Shown piece after piece: positions 34,317-43,136 of a DNA stretch of 64,000 nucleotides. A program made the translations under genes and the position numbers. The stretch is from CAWBRT01 sp050015355 (GTDB lineage: Bacteria; Acidobacteriota; Terriglobia; Terriglobales; Acidobacteriaceae): the NCBI GenBank assembly GCA_050015355.1, contig JBEKBO010000003.1, positions 1 through 64,000 of the forward strand, written 5' to 3'. Every line of letters begins with the position of its first letter. Position 1 is the first letter of the stretch. Under the pieces are notes generated by a model, which searched no databases, was not told where the DNA came from, and was given only the letters and a program-made list of their open reading frames with translations.

Positions 34317-35723
34317 GCCCTGAAACACCCACTGTTTGGCGGCCGCGCTCAGCTTCTCGAGGTCGCTCTCGCTGCGCGCTTCGGTGTAAATGCGCACAAC
34401 CGGTTCGGTCCCGCTCAAGCGATAGCAGACCCAGGAACCATCTTCGAGCACCAGTTTCAAGCCGTCCGTGCGCACCACTTGCGCAACTTTTTTCGATGCG
34501 AACTCGCGCGGCTGTGCCTGCAACCTTTCAGTGAACTTCGCCTTCACCTCATCCGTCAAGCGGAAGTTCTCACGCAACGGATAAAAGGAACCAACTTTGG
34601 CAAACAGAGCCCGCAGTTGCTCCTGCAAGGATTTTCCCAGCGTGGCCACCATCTCGCAGCATAGCAGCCCGGCCAGCACCCCATCCTTTTCCGGAACGTG
34701 GTAGCGGATCGAGAGGCCCGCGCTCTCCTCGCCGCCAATCGCGATCTTGTCCTGCTTGATCAGTTCGCCGATGTACTTGAAGCCCACGGGCGTCTCGTGC
34801 AACTCCACCTTATGATGCCCGGCCAGGGCATTGACGAGATTCGTGGTCGCAACCGATTTGGCCACGCCGTTTCTCCAGCCGCGACTCGCCACCAGATAGT
34901 CGAACAGCAACGCGATCACGTAATTCGGCGACATATACGTGCCGTCTTCATCGACAATGCCGAAGCGGTCGGCATCGCCGTCGGTGGCAATCCCTATGCG
35001 CGCTCCGCTCTGGCGCATCTTGTCGCGCAGATCGTTCAGCAAGTGCCCATCGGGCTCCGGGGCGTGCCCGCCGAACAGCACGTCGCGGTAGTCATGAACC
35101 GTCGCGACCGCAATTCCGTTGGCGCGCAGCAGTTCGTCGCTGTAACCGCGTGCCGCGCCCCAGAGCGGATCGAAGCAGACCTTCAGCCCCGCCTTCCTGA
35201 TTGCCGCAAAGTCGATAACCCCCTGCAAGCGTTTCAGGTAATCGCTCTTGATTTCAATTTCTTCGCGCTTCGCTCCGCCGCCATTGCCCTTCGCCATGCC
35301 GGCCTGGTCCGCGGCGGCCACTTCGGCCTCGATCCGGTTGGTCACTTCCGGTAACGCGGGAGCGCCGTCCGGGGTCGAGAACTTGATGCCGTTGTACTCC
35401 GGCGGGTTATGGCTGGCGGTGAAATTGATGCCGCCGTCGGCCTGGCGGGAGATGATCGCCCAGGCAATCGTCGGGGTCGGCGCCGCCTCCGCGACGACAA
35501 GCGGCTGTATTCCGTGGCTGCGCAAGACCTCGCTCGCCAGCTCCACGAAGCTCTCGCCAAGGAATCGCGGGTCCCGGCCGACGATGATCCGGGCCGCTTG
35601 CGGCTTCACGCTGGAAACGTACCGTGCAATCCCCGTAACTGCCCGCCGGACATTATGAAAGGTGAACTCATCGGCCATTACCGCCCGCCAACCAGAAGTG
35701 CCAAACTTGATCTGAGTAGCCAT
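34314..35723 (-). CDS. Phosphoglucomutase/phosphomannomutase family protein
   Basis: A 469-residue alpha-D-phosphohexomutase that interconverts hexose 1- and 6-phosphates. The phosphoserine is Ser 104 in FTASHNPPEYNG, the metal loop is ATDGDADRFG, the sugar-specificity loop is GGEESAG, and the phosphate-binding end is RLSGTEPVVRIYTEA. The start at MATQIKFGTSGWR fits the family; a further ATG lies six codons upstream. Sugar specificity cannot be settled from motifs. It stands alone, with a repeat downstream. Confidence 0.92.
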   Translation of the reverse strand: MATQIKFGTSGWRAVMADEFTFHNVRRAVTGIARYVSSVKPQAARIIVGRDPRFLGESFVELASEVLRSHGIQPLVVAEAAPTPTIAWAIISRQADGGINFTASHNPPEYNGIKFSTPDGAPALPEVTNRIEAEVAAADQAGMAKGNGGGAKREEIEIKSDYLKRLQGVIDFAAIRKAGLKVCFDPLWGAARGYSDELLRANGIAVATVHDYRDVLFGGHAPEPDGHLLNDLRDKMRQSGARIGIATDGDADRFGIVDEDGTYMSPNYVIALLFDYLVASRGWRNGVAKSVATTNLVNALAGHHKVELHETPVGFKYIGELIKQDKIAIGGEESAGLSIRYHVPEKDGVLAGLLCCEMVATLGKSLQEQLRALFAKVGSFYPLRENFRLTDEVKAKFTERLQAQPREFASKKVAQVVRTDGLKLVLEDGSWVCYRLSGTEPVVRIYTEARSESDLEKLSAAAKQWVFQG

Positions 35724-35901
35724 CACTGGACCCCCGCGCACCGCCCTTGAAGATTGACGTCAGGCCAGATGATGTTACACGCGACCCCAGGAAGAATTCA
35801 AAAATGCGCACGGCCGGGCCTCCGCCGGCGTCCTTGCCGGTGGGGTGGTCAGGCGAGCGGCTGGGTTGCGCCAATTCACCACTGGAGTAGATAATGCGTC
35901 C

Positions 35902-36231
35902 ATGACGGACAAGCGGCTGGTGCTCTCGACCTGCGGCTCTCATGAGGTGGCAACGAAAATTGCGCGCGCTCTGGTCGATGGACAGGTCGCTGCCTGCGTC
36001 AACATCCTCGGTCCGATGGAATCCGTTTATCGCTGGAAAGGCAGAGTGGAGACCAGCCAGGAGTTCCTGCTGCTGATCAAGACTACGGCTGAAAACTTCG
36101 AGCGCCTCTGCGCCGAGATCCGCCGGCTGAATTCCTACGAGCTTCCCGAGGTGCTTCAGTTCACCGTGGAGGCGGGACTGGAAGCCTACCTGGACTGGAT
36201 CGGCGACTCCGTCACCGGAACTCTACCCTGA
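35902..36231 (+). CDS. cutA: CutA, divalent-cation tolerance protein
   Basis: A 109-residue trimeric protein of the CutA1 family. LVLSTCGSHEVATKIARALVDGQVAACVNIL and the strand-rich SVYRWKGRVETSQEFLLLIKT are typical, as is the C-terminal SYELPEVLQFTVEAGLEAYLDWI. The family binds copper and other metals weakly and is linked to metal tolerance, but its molecular role is unsettled. The ATG at 35902 is preferred over an earlier frame start at 35845. It is divergent from the mutase gene. Confidence 0.93.
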   Translation: MTDKRLVLSTCGSHEVATKIARALVDGQVAACVNILGPMESVYRWKGRVETSQEFLLLIKTTAENFERLCAEIRRLNSYELPEVLQFTVEAGLEAYLDWIGDSVTGTLP

Positions 36232-36316
36232 GCGCTAAGTAGCGACCCATCGACCCAAACGCACGCACTCGTACAGGTAGTAGCGGATTGCTCAATCGGT
36301 GAGCGGTATCTGGAAC

Positions 36317-37120
36317 TCATTTCTCCGGACGCACCGCCCGGAGATTCAAACGCACATAGTCGATCAAAAAAGGCGGCGCATCCTCGCCCGCCTGTTTGAT
36401 GAGCCGGTTCATGAACTCCCGTTGCAGTTTCTCGTCGAGTCTCGCCAGATAATTTCGCGCGATCACGCTGGCAAAAAACGAGCCAAATGAATCGGGGTCG
36501 GGGAAGCTGACCGGCGATGGCCAGCTCTCAACCTCAATGGACGCGAACCCGGCGCGTTTCAGCCGTTCCATGGTTTGCCTGGTGTCCGGAAAGTGAAACT
36601 CCTCGACCCAATCGCGAATATGGGTTACGAACGGGAGTTCGCCGGCGAGCACCGCCATGCGCCGCCGCCAGCGCTCAATGTTGCCCTGGCCGCCAAACTG
36701 CGCCACCAGCCAGCCTCCCGGACGCAGCATCTGGAACAGATTCGAGAATAGCCGGGCGTGATCCGGTATCCAGTGGAAGGTAGCCGTGCTGAAAACTCCA
36801 TCGACTATTTCGTCAAGTTCCAGGGCTCCCAAGTCTGCCTGCACGAAGCGCAAGCGGTTGCCGACTCGCGGGCGCAGGAACTCGCGGGCGGCGGCGAGCA
36901 TGTTCTCCGAGACGTCGACGGCGATCACCCGCCCTTCGGGCAGCCGCTTCATCAACTCGGCTGTAAGCCTGCCGGTGCCGCAGCCTGCGTCCAAGACGGT
37001 TTCATCGCCGCGCAACTCCAACCGCGAAAGAATCTGCCGGCCCCACTGAAACTGCGGGTCGGAAAGACGATGGTAGGCAGCGGCATCCCACTCGCCGGGC
37101 TTGGTTTGGCCGGAACTCAT
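36317..37120 (-). CDS. SAM-dependent class I methyltransferase
   Basis: A 267-residue enzyme with motif I VLDAGCGTGRLTAEL, motif II VIAVDVSENML, FVQADLGALELDEIVDGVFS and the post-motif LFQMLRPGGWLVAQFGG. The overall pattern resembles trans-aconitate methyltransferase (Tam) relatives (FHWIPDHARLF), but the substrate is not fixed by sequence. The start at MSSGQTKPGEWDAAAYHRL matches the family and is used instead of the frame start at 37165. It is monocistronic. Confidence 0.88.
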   Translation of the reverse strand: MSSGQTKPGEWDAAAYHRLSDPQFQWGRQILSRLELRGDETVLDAGCGTGRLTAELMKRLPEGRVIAVDVSENMLAAAREFLRPRVGNRLRFVQADLGALELDEIVDGVFSTATFHWIPDHARLFSNLFQMLRPGGWLVAQFGGQGNIERWRRRMAVLAGELPFVTHIRDWVEEFHFPDTRQTMERLKRAGFASIEVESWPSPVSFPDPDSFGSFFASVIARNYLARLDEKLQREFMNRLIKQAGEDAPPFLIDYVRLNLRAVRPEK

Positions 37121-37263
37121 GAATGGATCATCTCCCTGAACGCCCGGCTGCTTCGCGGAATACACCTTCCACGAATCCGGTCCGGTCGGAGGCCTTCAAC
37201 TTTGAAGTTCAAAGGTTACGCAAAGGCTGCGGCAGGGTCAAATCCGCACGCTTTTCCGCGCAG

Positions 37264-37289
37264 AAAAAAGCCCAGAAGGTTCCTGGGCT
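37264..37289 (-). terminator. Rho-independent terminator of the VWFA pair
   Basis: Arms AGCCCAG (37269-37275) and CTGGGCT (37283-37289) with a 7-base loop. Six A residues at 37264-37269 give the U-tract in minus-strand RNA. It lies 40 bp past the second VWFA gene. Confidence 0.8.
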
Positions 37290-37328
37290 CGAAGTCAGAG
37301 TTCTGAAATCCGTGGCGCTCAACCGAGG

Positions 37329-38423
37329 TCAGCGTGCAGCCCGCCGCGCTTCATTGGCGTAGTAGCCGCTCCGCGTGCGCACCTGCAAACGCTTGTAAGC
37401 CGTCGAGTGCACTTCCACCTTTACGGTGCGGTATCCGCCGGCGCGCTGCGGGTTGGAAGGCTTGTAGCCAATAATGTACTGATTACGAATATCGTGCGCT
37501 ACCTGGCGGCTGATCTCATCGACCTCGGTGAGGTCCTTCGGGAAGAAGGCAACGCCACCGGTTTGCTCGGCCAGAGTATGCAACGCACGGCGAGCGCGCT
37601 TCTCGCGCTCGCTGCCGAGAATGCCGATCGTATAGATTGTCGGCCCGCCATCGACGGCAACCTTGCGAACAGCCTGTTCCAAGGTGTCCATGCTTGCCGT
37701 ATCCTCGCCATCGGTCACCACCAGCAGCACCTTCTTCTGGTCCGGCGGCGCGGTCTTCGTCAGGTGATCGGCCGATGCCACGACAGCGTCGTAGAGCGCC
37801 GTGCCCCCGCGTGCATCGAGGTGATTGAGCGCATCCTTCAGCAGGTTGATGTTGTCCGTATAGTCCTGATCCAGATACGGCGTCTGGTTGAAGTTAACAA
37901 TGAAAACCTGGTCCTTCGGGTTACTGGCCCTCACCAGATTCAGAGCCGCCTGGTTCACCGCCGGACGCTTGTCCCGCATGGAACCGGAATTGTCGACCAG
38001 GATTCCGAGCGCGACCGGCACATCGCCTTGCCGAAAGGACGTAATCTTTTGCGGCTGGCCATTTTCAAATACGACGAAGTCCGCTCGGTTCAGATTGGTC
38101 ACCGGGTGCTGCCGGTCATCGACCACCGTGGCGTGCAGCGTGACTTCTTCCACTTCTTTCTTGAAAACGAAAACTCCGCCCTCCTGGCTATTGGGAGCCT
38201 GTCCCTGTTGCGGAACCTCGACCGTGTCGCCGGGCTGATTGAGGGGCGGATTCTCGGGGACAGTGGAATCCTCCGGCGCGGACACCGCTGGCGGAGGCAC
38301 AGGCGTGGAATTTCCCTGCCCGGCATTGGTGGACTGCTGCGGCGCTCCGGTTGCCGGCATCATCGCCCAGAGGATGAGGCACAGCAATAACGCCAGGGGA
38401 ACGGTTTTATTCATTCGGAGCAT
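37329..38423 (-). CDS. Secreted VWFA-domain protein, acidobacterial type
   Basis: A 364-residue precursor. The signal peptide (MNKTVPLALLLCLILWAMMP) is followed by a Pro-rich linker and a TLHATVVDDRQHPVTNL region with ENGQPQKITSF. The VWA domain has an intact MIDAS (LVDNSGSMRDKR, the GGTALYDAV Thr region, VTDGEDTASM). The end is the family C-terminal block (IRNQYIIGYKPSNPQRAGGYRTVKVEV). These proteins are abundant in Acidobacteriota with unknown partners; metal-dependent adhesion is the usual guess. The start overlaps the end of the upstream VWFA gene by 17 bp (8 bp if the ATG at 38414 is used), so they are coupled. Confidence 0.9.
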   Translation of the reverse strand: MLRMNKTVPLALLLCLILWAMMPATGAPQQSTNAGQGNSTPVPPPAVSAPEDSTVPENPPLNQPGDTVEVPQQGQAPNSQEGGVFVFKKEVEEVTLHATVVDDRQHPVTNLNRADFVVFENGQPQKITSFRQGDVPVALGILVDNSGSMRDKRPAVNQAALNLVRASNPKDQVFIVNFNQTPYLDQDYTDNINLLKDALNHLDARGGTALYDAVVASADHLTKTAPPDQKKVLLVVTDGEDTASMDTLEQAVRKVAVDGGPTIYTIGILGSEREKRARRALHTLAEQTGGVAFFPKDLTEVDEISRQVAHDIRNQYIIGYKPSNPQRAGGYRTVKVEVHSTAYKRLQVRTRSGYYANEARRAAR

Positions 38424-39528
38424 AATAGCCTGTTCTCGCGTAGACCGTAAGGGATGGGACCCCTTTCGGAAGCTGAAGCTTTACTTTGATTCTGCGCCAC
38501 TTTCCATCATGCGCTGTATTAGTTGGACGGTATCCGAGCACATATTGGTTGCGCAGCTCCGCTCCAATCTTCGTTGCCGTGGTGCCAAGTTGGTTCGGAT
38601 TATCGATGGTAAACATCCGTCCGCCGGTTACTTCCGCCACGTCTGACAGCAGCAGCGGCCCCTCCCGCTCCTCCGGCGTCTGCGGAATGAGGGAAAAGAT
38701 CCCGACTGCATAAATCTGAACATCCGCCTCCCTCACCAGCGATTTGATCTCTCCCTCCGTGTAACGGCTGTGATTGTCGCCGCCGTCGGAGATGATCAGC
38801 AAAGCCTTTCTCTGATACTTTGCCTGCCGCATCATGGAGACCCCGAGATAAATCGCATCCAGCAGCGCCGTGCGGCCCTTTGGCCGGGTGAACACCAGCT
38901 TACTCTGTATGTCTTCCACCGACTGCGTAAAATCGGAGAGAACTTGGGGCGCGTCGCTGAAGGTGATCAGGAAGAACTCATCCTCGGGGTTTGCGGTCTT
39001 GAAGAACTCGACCACGGCCTCCCGCGCCTGCTTGATCTTGCTTTCCATGCTGCCGCTGACGTCGAAAATCACCCCAAGCGAGATCGGAGCGTCTTCGCTG
39101 GAAAAATACTTGATTTCCTGCCGCTGGCCGTTGTCGAACAGGACAAAATGGTCCTTTTCGAGCCCTGTCACCAGCCGGTTCATGGGATCGATAATGGTTG
39201 CCGGAACCAGCACAAGGTCCACATCCACCAAGATTGGCTTGGTGTAGGCCTTCAGCGAAGCGTCTGGCGATGAAACCTCGGCCGTGGGAGGTGGCGCCGT
39301 ATCGGTCACCTTCGGGTTCTTCGCCTCAGGCGCAACCCGCGGGCGGACATGCACTTCGTCAAACCACGGCTCCGGCTCTGGATTGGCGACGCCATCGCCT
39401 GTCCCGGGAGGCTGCGGAAGGGCAATAGCACCAGCCGAATCAGGCGCCACCTGGGCGACGGCCGCCAGCCCAAGCAGGGTGCAGGCCAATGCCAGCCATA
39501 TCATCAAGATCCGGACCCCGCGGTTCAT
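38407..39528 (-). CDS. Secreted VWFA-domain protein, acidobacterial type (upstream paralogue)
   Basis: A 373-residue paralogue of the next gene. The signal peptide is MNRGVRILMIWLALACTLLGLAAVAQ. A Pro/Glu-rich linker leads to VDLVLVPATIIDPMNRLVTGLEKDHFVLFDNGQRQEI and the VWA core with MIDAS FDVSGSMESK, GRTALLDAIY and ISDGGDNHSR. The C-terminal block IGAELRNQYVLGYRPTNTAHDGKWRRIKVKL matches its neighbour. The ATG at 39528 has AGGGA upstream and fits the signal peptide, unlike the frame start at 39609. The pair probably arose by tandem duplication and diverged strongly. Confidence 0.9.
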   Translation of the reverse strand: MNRGVRILMIWLALACTLLGLAAVAQVAPDSAGAIALPQPPGTGDGVANPEPEPWFDEVHVRPRVAPEAKNPKVTDTAPPPTAEVSSPDASLKAYTKPILVDVDLVLVPATIIDPMNRLVTGLEKDHFVLFDNGQRQEIKYFSSEDAPISLGVIFDVSGSMESKIKQAREAVVEFFKTANPEDEFFLITFSDAPQVLSDFTQSVEDIQSKLVFTRPKGRTALLDAIYLGVSMMRQAKYQRKALLIISDGGDNHSRYTEGEIKSLVREADVQIYAVGIFSLIPQTPEEREGPLLLSDVAEVTGGRMFTIDNPNQLGTTATKIGAELRNQYVLGYRPTNTAHDGKWRRIKVKLQLPKGVPSLTVYARTGYYAPNE

Positions 39529-39725
39529 ACTTCCCTCGGTTCGGGCTGGGACCATCATTGCAAGCCGCTCCCAGGTCGTATCAAGCGGCGGAAAAGCGAG
39601 TTCTGACAATTATCGATGTTCCTCGAGGCTGGTTGGTTTGCTTTTGTAACTGCTACAATCAGCTCAGCTTCCGCAAATATCCAGCAAACAAGTTGCCCCT
39701 TTTGCAAGCGGAGCATGAAGTCACA

Positions 39726-40925
39726 ATGGCGAAGAAGATCACCCCTCCAAGGGCGGCAATCTCCGGCTCCAAAGGGCCTGGATTGCAGCTTTCCGCGCCT
39801 GAATTCGCTCATCTGCCATACGCCGTTACGTCCGATAATGCGTACCTCTACGAGCAGGTTCCGCGGGTTGATCCTCCAGCCGACGCCTATGGTGATCCGG
39901 GCGAGCCCGATAGACCTCCGGGACAACCAACCCTTCGTGGCGTGATCACCACACTGGATATTGGAACCTTAGAGCGTCGTGTGGCACGTTTTCAACAAAC
40001 GGATGCGGCTGAGTTCGCAGTGCGGTCTGCTGAATTGGATGCGGCCGGCGGGCAGATTGAGCCGCTTCCTCTGCTGGCGGACATTTCTTTTCCAACGCTC
40101 CAGATCAGCACGGCCCCATCGCTGGAGGCTGCCGGAGAGAGCGTGCTTAATCGCTTGTGGCGGCTTCCCCCCGGCGGCCGCGATGAGTTTCGTTCGATAT
40201 TGACGAACTGCAAACTCACGGTGGCGGGCAGCGAAGGCCTTTGGGAAGCCCTGCTGCACTACCATGCATCGGGTTCGCGAACCAGTAGGGCCTTTTCAGA
40301 GCCGAGAGTATTGGTACTGGTCATCTCTCGCCAGCAGAGCGCTGAAATTCTTCGACCGGTTCACCGCGTCGTCCGCAATCTGCCTGGCTTTCAGGCTGGC
40401 GAAATGGTGCGCGCCGCGCGCGAGAATTTCTTTTTTGAAGACGTGACCCGTGCCATGCCGAGACTCGACGGCTGCGGACCCCACTTCAACCCCGAAACCG
40501 CCAGGGAGCTGCTGAGACCGGTCCATCCAGGCGAGGTAACCATGCTGGCGATTACGGCTCACAGCAGTTTCCGCCTGCACTCGGAAGCGGGGTGGGCCGA
40601 TACCCTCCTGGCCCACGTAAGCCCCAAACTGCGGGAGTGCGCCAGCGTTCAACTGCACGAAATCATTCTGGATCGCCGCTTGGGAGTTCCCTATCGCACG
40701 AGGCATGACGGGCTGCAAGAAGCCTCCGATCATGTGGTGTACGAAAGCGACATGACCGCGGCCGTGAGGGCAGTGGCCGACGGGGCGAATGCCGCCTTCG
40801 TGATGGGCGTTGCGAATTCGGACGTGGTGCTGGACATCGCCAGCCGGAGAGAAATGTTACCAGCCCGATCGGCAGAGCTCGACTTGAGTCTGCAAGGTTT
40901 AGTGAAATATGTGGTTGCCGACTAG
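39726..40925 (+). CDS. Divergent DUF1015-like protein
   Basis: A 399-residue soluble protein starting MAKKITPPRAAISGSKGP. The second half resembles DUF1015: a MLAITAHSSFRL region, VQLHEIILDRRLGVPY, a YESDMTAAVRAVADGANAAFVMGVANSDVVLDIA block and a final MLPARSAELDLSLQGLVKYVV. The usual DGHHRY motif is not seen and the classical MPxKSTYFYPK end is changed, so any shared activity may be lost or altered. DUF1015 has no established reaction. It precedes the amidase gene and overlaps the long version of that frame. Confidence 0.55.
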   Translation: MAKKITPPRAAISGSKGPGLQLSAPEFAHLPYAVTSDNAYLYEQVPRVDPPADAYGDPGEPDRPPGQPTLRGVITTLDIGTLERRVARFQQTDAAEFAVRSAELDAAGGQIEPLPLLADISFPTLQISTAPSLEAAGESVLNRLWRLPPGGRDEFRSILTNCKLTVAGSEGLWEALLHYHASGSRTSRAFSEPRVLVLVISRQQSAEILRPVHRVVRNLPGFQAGEMVRAARENFFFEDVTRAMPRLDGCGPHFNPETARELLRPVHPGEVTMLAITAHSSFRLHSEAGWADTLLAHVSPKLRECASVQLHEIILDRRLGVPYRTRHDGLQEASDHVVYESDMTAAVRAVADGANAAFVMGVANSDVVLDIASRREMLPARSAELDLSLQGLVKYVVAD

Positions 40926-40965
40926 AGCTGGTTGCATTAATTCGCTCTGGAAGAAACGAGAGTCT

Positions 40966-41088
40966 CCTCAGGGGCTAAAGCCCGCGCCATCACCGGCTTT
41001 GGACGGCGCGGCTCAAGGCACCCCAGCAAGCCAAATACAGGCTTGCCGGGGACCCCGCAAAGCCGCGCCCCTTCAAAGAAATATCTAT
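40966..41088. repeat. Family-3 repeat with a hairpin inserted at its centre
   Basis: CTCAGGGGCTAAAGCCCGCG..GGACGGCGCGGCT is interrupted by the hairpin at 41021-41056, then AGCCGCGCCCCTTCAAAGAA continues. The uninterrupted form is seen at 49573-49652. It lies between the DUF1015-like and amidase genes and is read through by the longest amidase frame. Confidence 0.75.
41021..41056. repeat. Short hairpin repeat (family 4)
   Basis: CCCCAGCAAGCC (41021-41032), loop AAATACA, GGCTTGCCGGGG (41040-41051), then ACCCC. The stem differs from the other copies but pairs fully apart from one A/C, while the outer CCCCA and CGGGGACCCC are constant. Confidence 0.75.
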
Positions 41089-41109
41089 GCACCCAGTTCT
41101 AGACCAGTT

Positions 41110-42549
41110 TTGCGAAGGACCGGGTGGCGCGCGCGTGTGCTGATCGCGGCACTGCTTGTCACCTGGCTGGCTAACTTGCTGGCCCAGCCTACAGAGTCGG
41201 AAAGGCAACTGCGCATCTTTGCCTCGCAGACCACCTACGTGGTGCCAATCGTCGAGCACAACGGCACACCGTATGTCGGGCTGTTCGAGGTGCTGGAACC
41301 GCTCGGGCGTGTCGAGTCGCACTCCGATAAACAGAAGTGGAAGCTGAAATTCACGGCCGCTTCGTCGCGCTCGGTTGAAGTGGAATTCACCCAAGGGGAG
41401 GCCAGAGGCAAACTCGCCGGCGTGGGTTACGACTTGCCCGCCGAGTTTGTGCTGCTTGGCGGCAGAGGCTTTGTGCCGGTAACTACGTTGGGCGGCATGT
41501 TGCCGCGCATATTGTCGCAACAGGTGCAACTGCATCCGGGCAACCGTCTGCTGATCGGGGCCCTCGGGTTCAGCTTCACTCAGCAGGTGCGGCAGAATCC
41601 CCCCGGCCTGGTCCTTACCTTCCCGTCGGCGGTGAATCCGATGATCGCGACGGAGCCGGGGCGCATCCGGCTGACGTTCACGCGCGAACCGGTGATTCGC
41701 CCGGCGGACGGCGGCGCGCAGAAGTTCTCCGACCCGGTTTTCCAGTCGAGCAGCGTTGCAGCCTCCAATGGCGCGTTGCAATTGACGGTCAATGTGGCAA
41801 GCCCGATGATGGCAAGCTTCTCCGACGGCGGCAAAACCATTACTATTTCCCCGCTTCCACCGCCGGCAAGCGCGGAGGTGAAGCCTCCACCGCAGAACGC
41901 GGCTCCACAAGACGGCTCAGCGCAGCCAATCGCCACACCGGCGGCGCCGTTGCCGCCCAAGCCGGTCGTGGTGATCGACGCCGCACATGGCGGGAGCGAC
42001 CACGGAGCGATGCTCGCGGAAAACGTTCCCGAAAAAGATCTGACCTTATCCCTGGCTCGGCTCATCCAGCACGATCTTGAAGCGCACGGAGTGGCGACCC
42101 ACATGGTGCGCACGGGCGACAGCGATCTCGATACTGACCAGCGCGCCGCTGCCGCCAACTCCGCCCATATTCTTGCCTACATCGCGATTCATGCCGCCAG
42201 CGAGGGACATGGGGTTCGCCTGTATACGGCGCTTCTGCCGGCTTCCGCGCAGCCGCCCACGCGCAAACAGTTTCTGGCATGGGCGACCGCCCAATCCAAC
42301 TGGCTCGACCTGAGCGGCAGCCTCGCCGGCTCGGTTGCGGCGGAGCTCAATCAGCGCAACATTGTGGTGCACGCCTTCGCCTCTCCCTTGCGCCCGCTCA
42401 ATAACATCTGGGCTCCGGCCGTCGGGCTTGAGGTGACGCCACCGGAGGGGGAGAAGGACATCAAGTCCGGCGCATATCTGCACACCATCTCCGCCGCGGT
42501 TGCGGCAGGAATCGTGGCCGTGCGCTACAAGCTGGAGGCTGCGCGATGA
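41110..42549 (+). CDS. N-acetylmuramoyl-L-alanine amidase (Amidase_3) with AMIN-like N-terminus
   Basis: An envelope enzyme of about 479 residues that cuts the amide between MurNAc and the peptide. The C-terminal Amidase_3 domain has the zinc ligands VVVIDAAHGGSDHGA (His), the Glu of VPEKDLTLSLARLI and IAIHAASEG (His), plus Glu in VGLEVTPPEG. The N-terminal half (FVPVTTLGGMLPRILSQQV, LTFTREPVI..) resembles AMIN/copper-amine-oxidase-like wall-binding folds. The frame is open from 40909, but its first ~65 residues translate a dispersed repeat; a TTG at 41110 gives RRTGWRARVLIAALLVTWL, a proper signal peptide. The start is uncertain. It overlaps the GerMN gene as ATGA. Confidence 0.87.
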   Translation: MRRTGWRARVLIAALLVTWLANLLAQPTESERQLRIFASQTTYVVPIVEHNGTPYVGLFEVLEPLGRVESHSDKQKWKLKFTAASSRSVEVEFTQGEARGKLAGVGYDLPAEFVLLGGRGFVPVTTLGGMLPRILSQQVQLHPGNRLLIGALGFSFTQQVRQNPPGLVLTFPSAVNPMIATEPGRIRLTFTREPVIRPADGGAQKFSDPVFQSSSVAASNGALQLTVNVASPMMASFSDGGKTITISPLPPPASAEVKPPPQNAAPQDGSAQPIATPAAPLPPKPVVVIDAAHGGSDHGAMLAENVPEKDLTLSLARLIQHDLEAHGVATHMVRTGDSDLDTDQRAAAANSAHILAYIAIHAASEGHGVRLYTALLPASAQPPTRKQFLAWATAQSNWLDLSGSLAGSVAAELNQRNIVVHAFASPLRPLNNIWAPAVGLEVTPPEGEKDIKSGAYLHTISAAVAAGIVAVRYKLEAAR

Positions 42550-43136
42550 TCTCACGCCGCCTGCAGATTATTCTCGCCGTGCTCGTCTTTTCCGCGCTGG
42601 CGCTCGGTTATTATGCATTGCGCTTGAAGCGCCGCGCCGAAGCTTTGCAAACTGCGATTCTGGATACCCGTCCCATGACTCCGCCCGTCTCCGGGCTGCC
42701 CGAAGTGGTGCGGATGTTCGTGGCCGACGATCGCGATGGAACCATCCACGAACGGCAGGTTTCAATGGTGCTGCCCACCTCGCCTTCAAGCCGGGGTCTG
42801 ACGCTGCTTCGCGTCCTGATCGCCAGCTACCTGGAAAGTGCGTCCACCCACAAACTCGGCGATGGAGCGGACATTCGCGGCGTTTACTTCGTGAATGACA
42901 CGCTGGCCGTGGTGGACGCTAATGCGGAGTTTGCCGATAAACACCGTTCCGGGGCGCTCGTCGAAGAGCTGACCATCGCCTCTTTTGTGCAGACTTTATC
43001 CGCCGCATTCCCGAAGTTGACCCAGGTAAAGTTTCTGGTGGACGGCAAGGAGCGCGAGACGCTGGCCGGACACGCCGATCTGAAGGCCGTCTATGATGTA
43101 GCTGCGGTGAACCAGTTGGTGCGGGAGATGCAGTGA
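42546..43136 (+). CDS. GerMN-domain membrane-anchored protein
   Basis: A 196-residue protein with an N-terminal anchor (RLQIILAVLVFSALALGYYAL) and one GerMN (sporulation/spore germination) domain in the periplasm. Family features are VRMFVADDRDG, LLRVLIASYLESA, IRGVYFVNDTLAVVDANAEFA and KLTQVKFLVDGKE. In non-sporulating bacteria these proteins sit next to amidases and are thought to act in peptidoglycan turnover. The start overlaps the amidase stop by 4 bp. Its last codons (AVNQLVREMQ) are repeated three more times downstream, marking a rearranged junction with murI. Confidence 0.85.
   Translation: MISRRLQIILAVLVFSALALGYYALRLKRRAEALQTAILDTRPMTPPVSGLPEVVRMFVADDRDGTIHERQVSMVLPTSPSSRGLTLLRVLIASYLESASTHKLGDGADIRGVYFVNDTLAVVDANAEFADKHRSGALVEELTIASFVQTLSAAFPKLTQVKFLVDGKERETLAGHADLKAVYDVAAVNQLVREMQ

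Noticed and set aside
36232..36316. Short GC-rich stretch considered as a tRNA
   Set aside because: No cloverleaf or T-loop sequence could be formed; no tRNA was supportable anywhere in the window.
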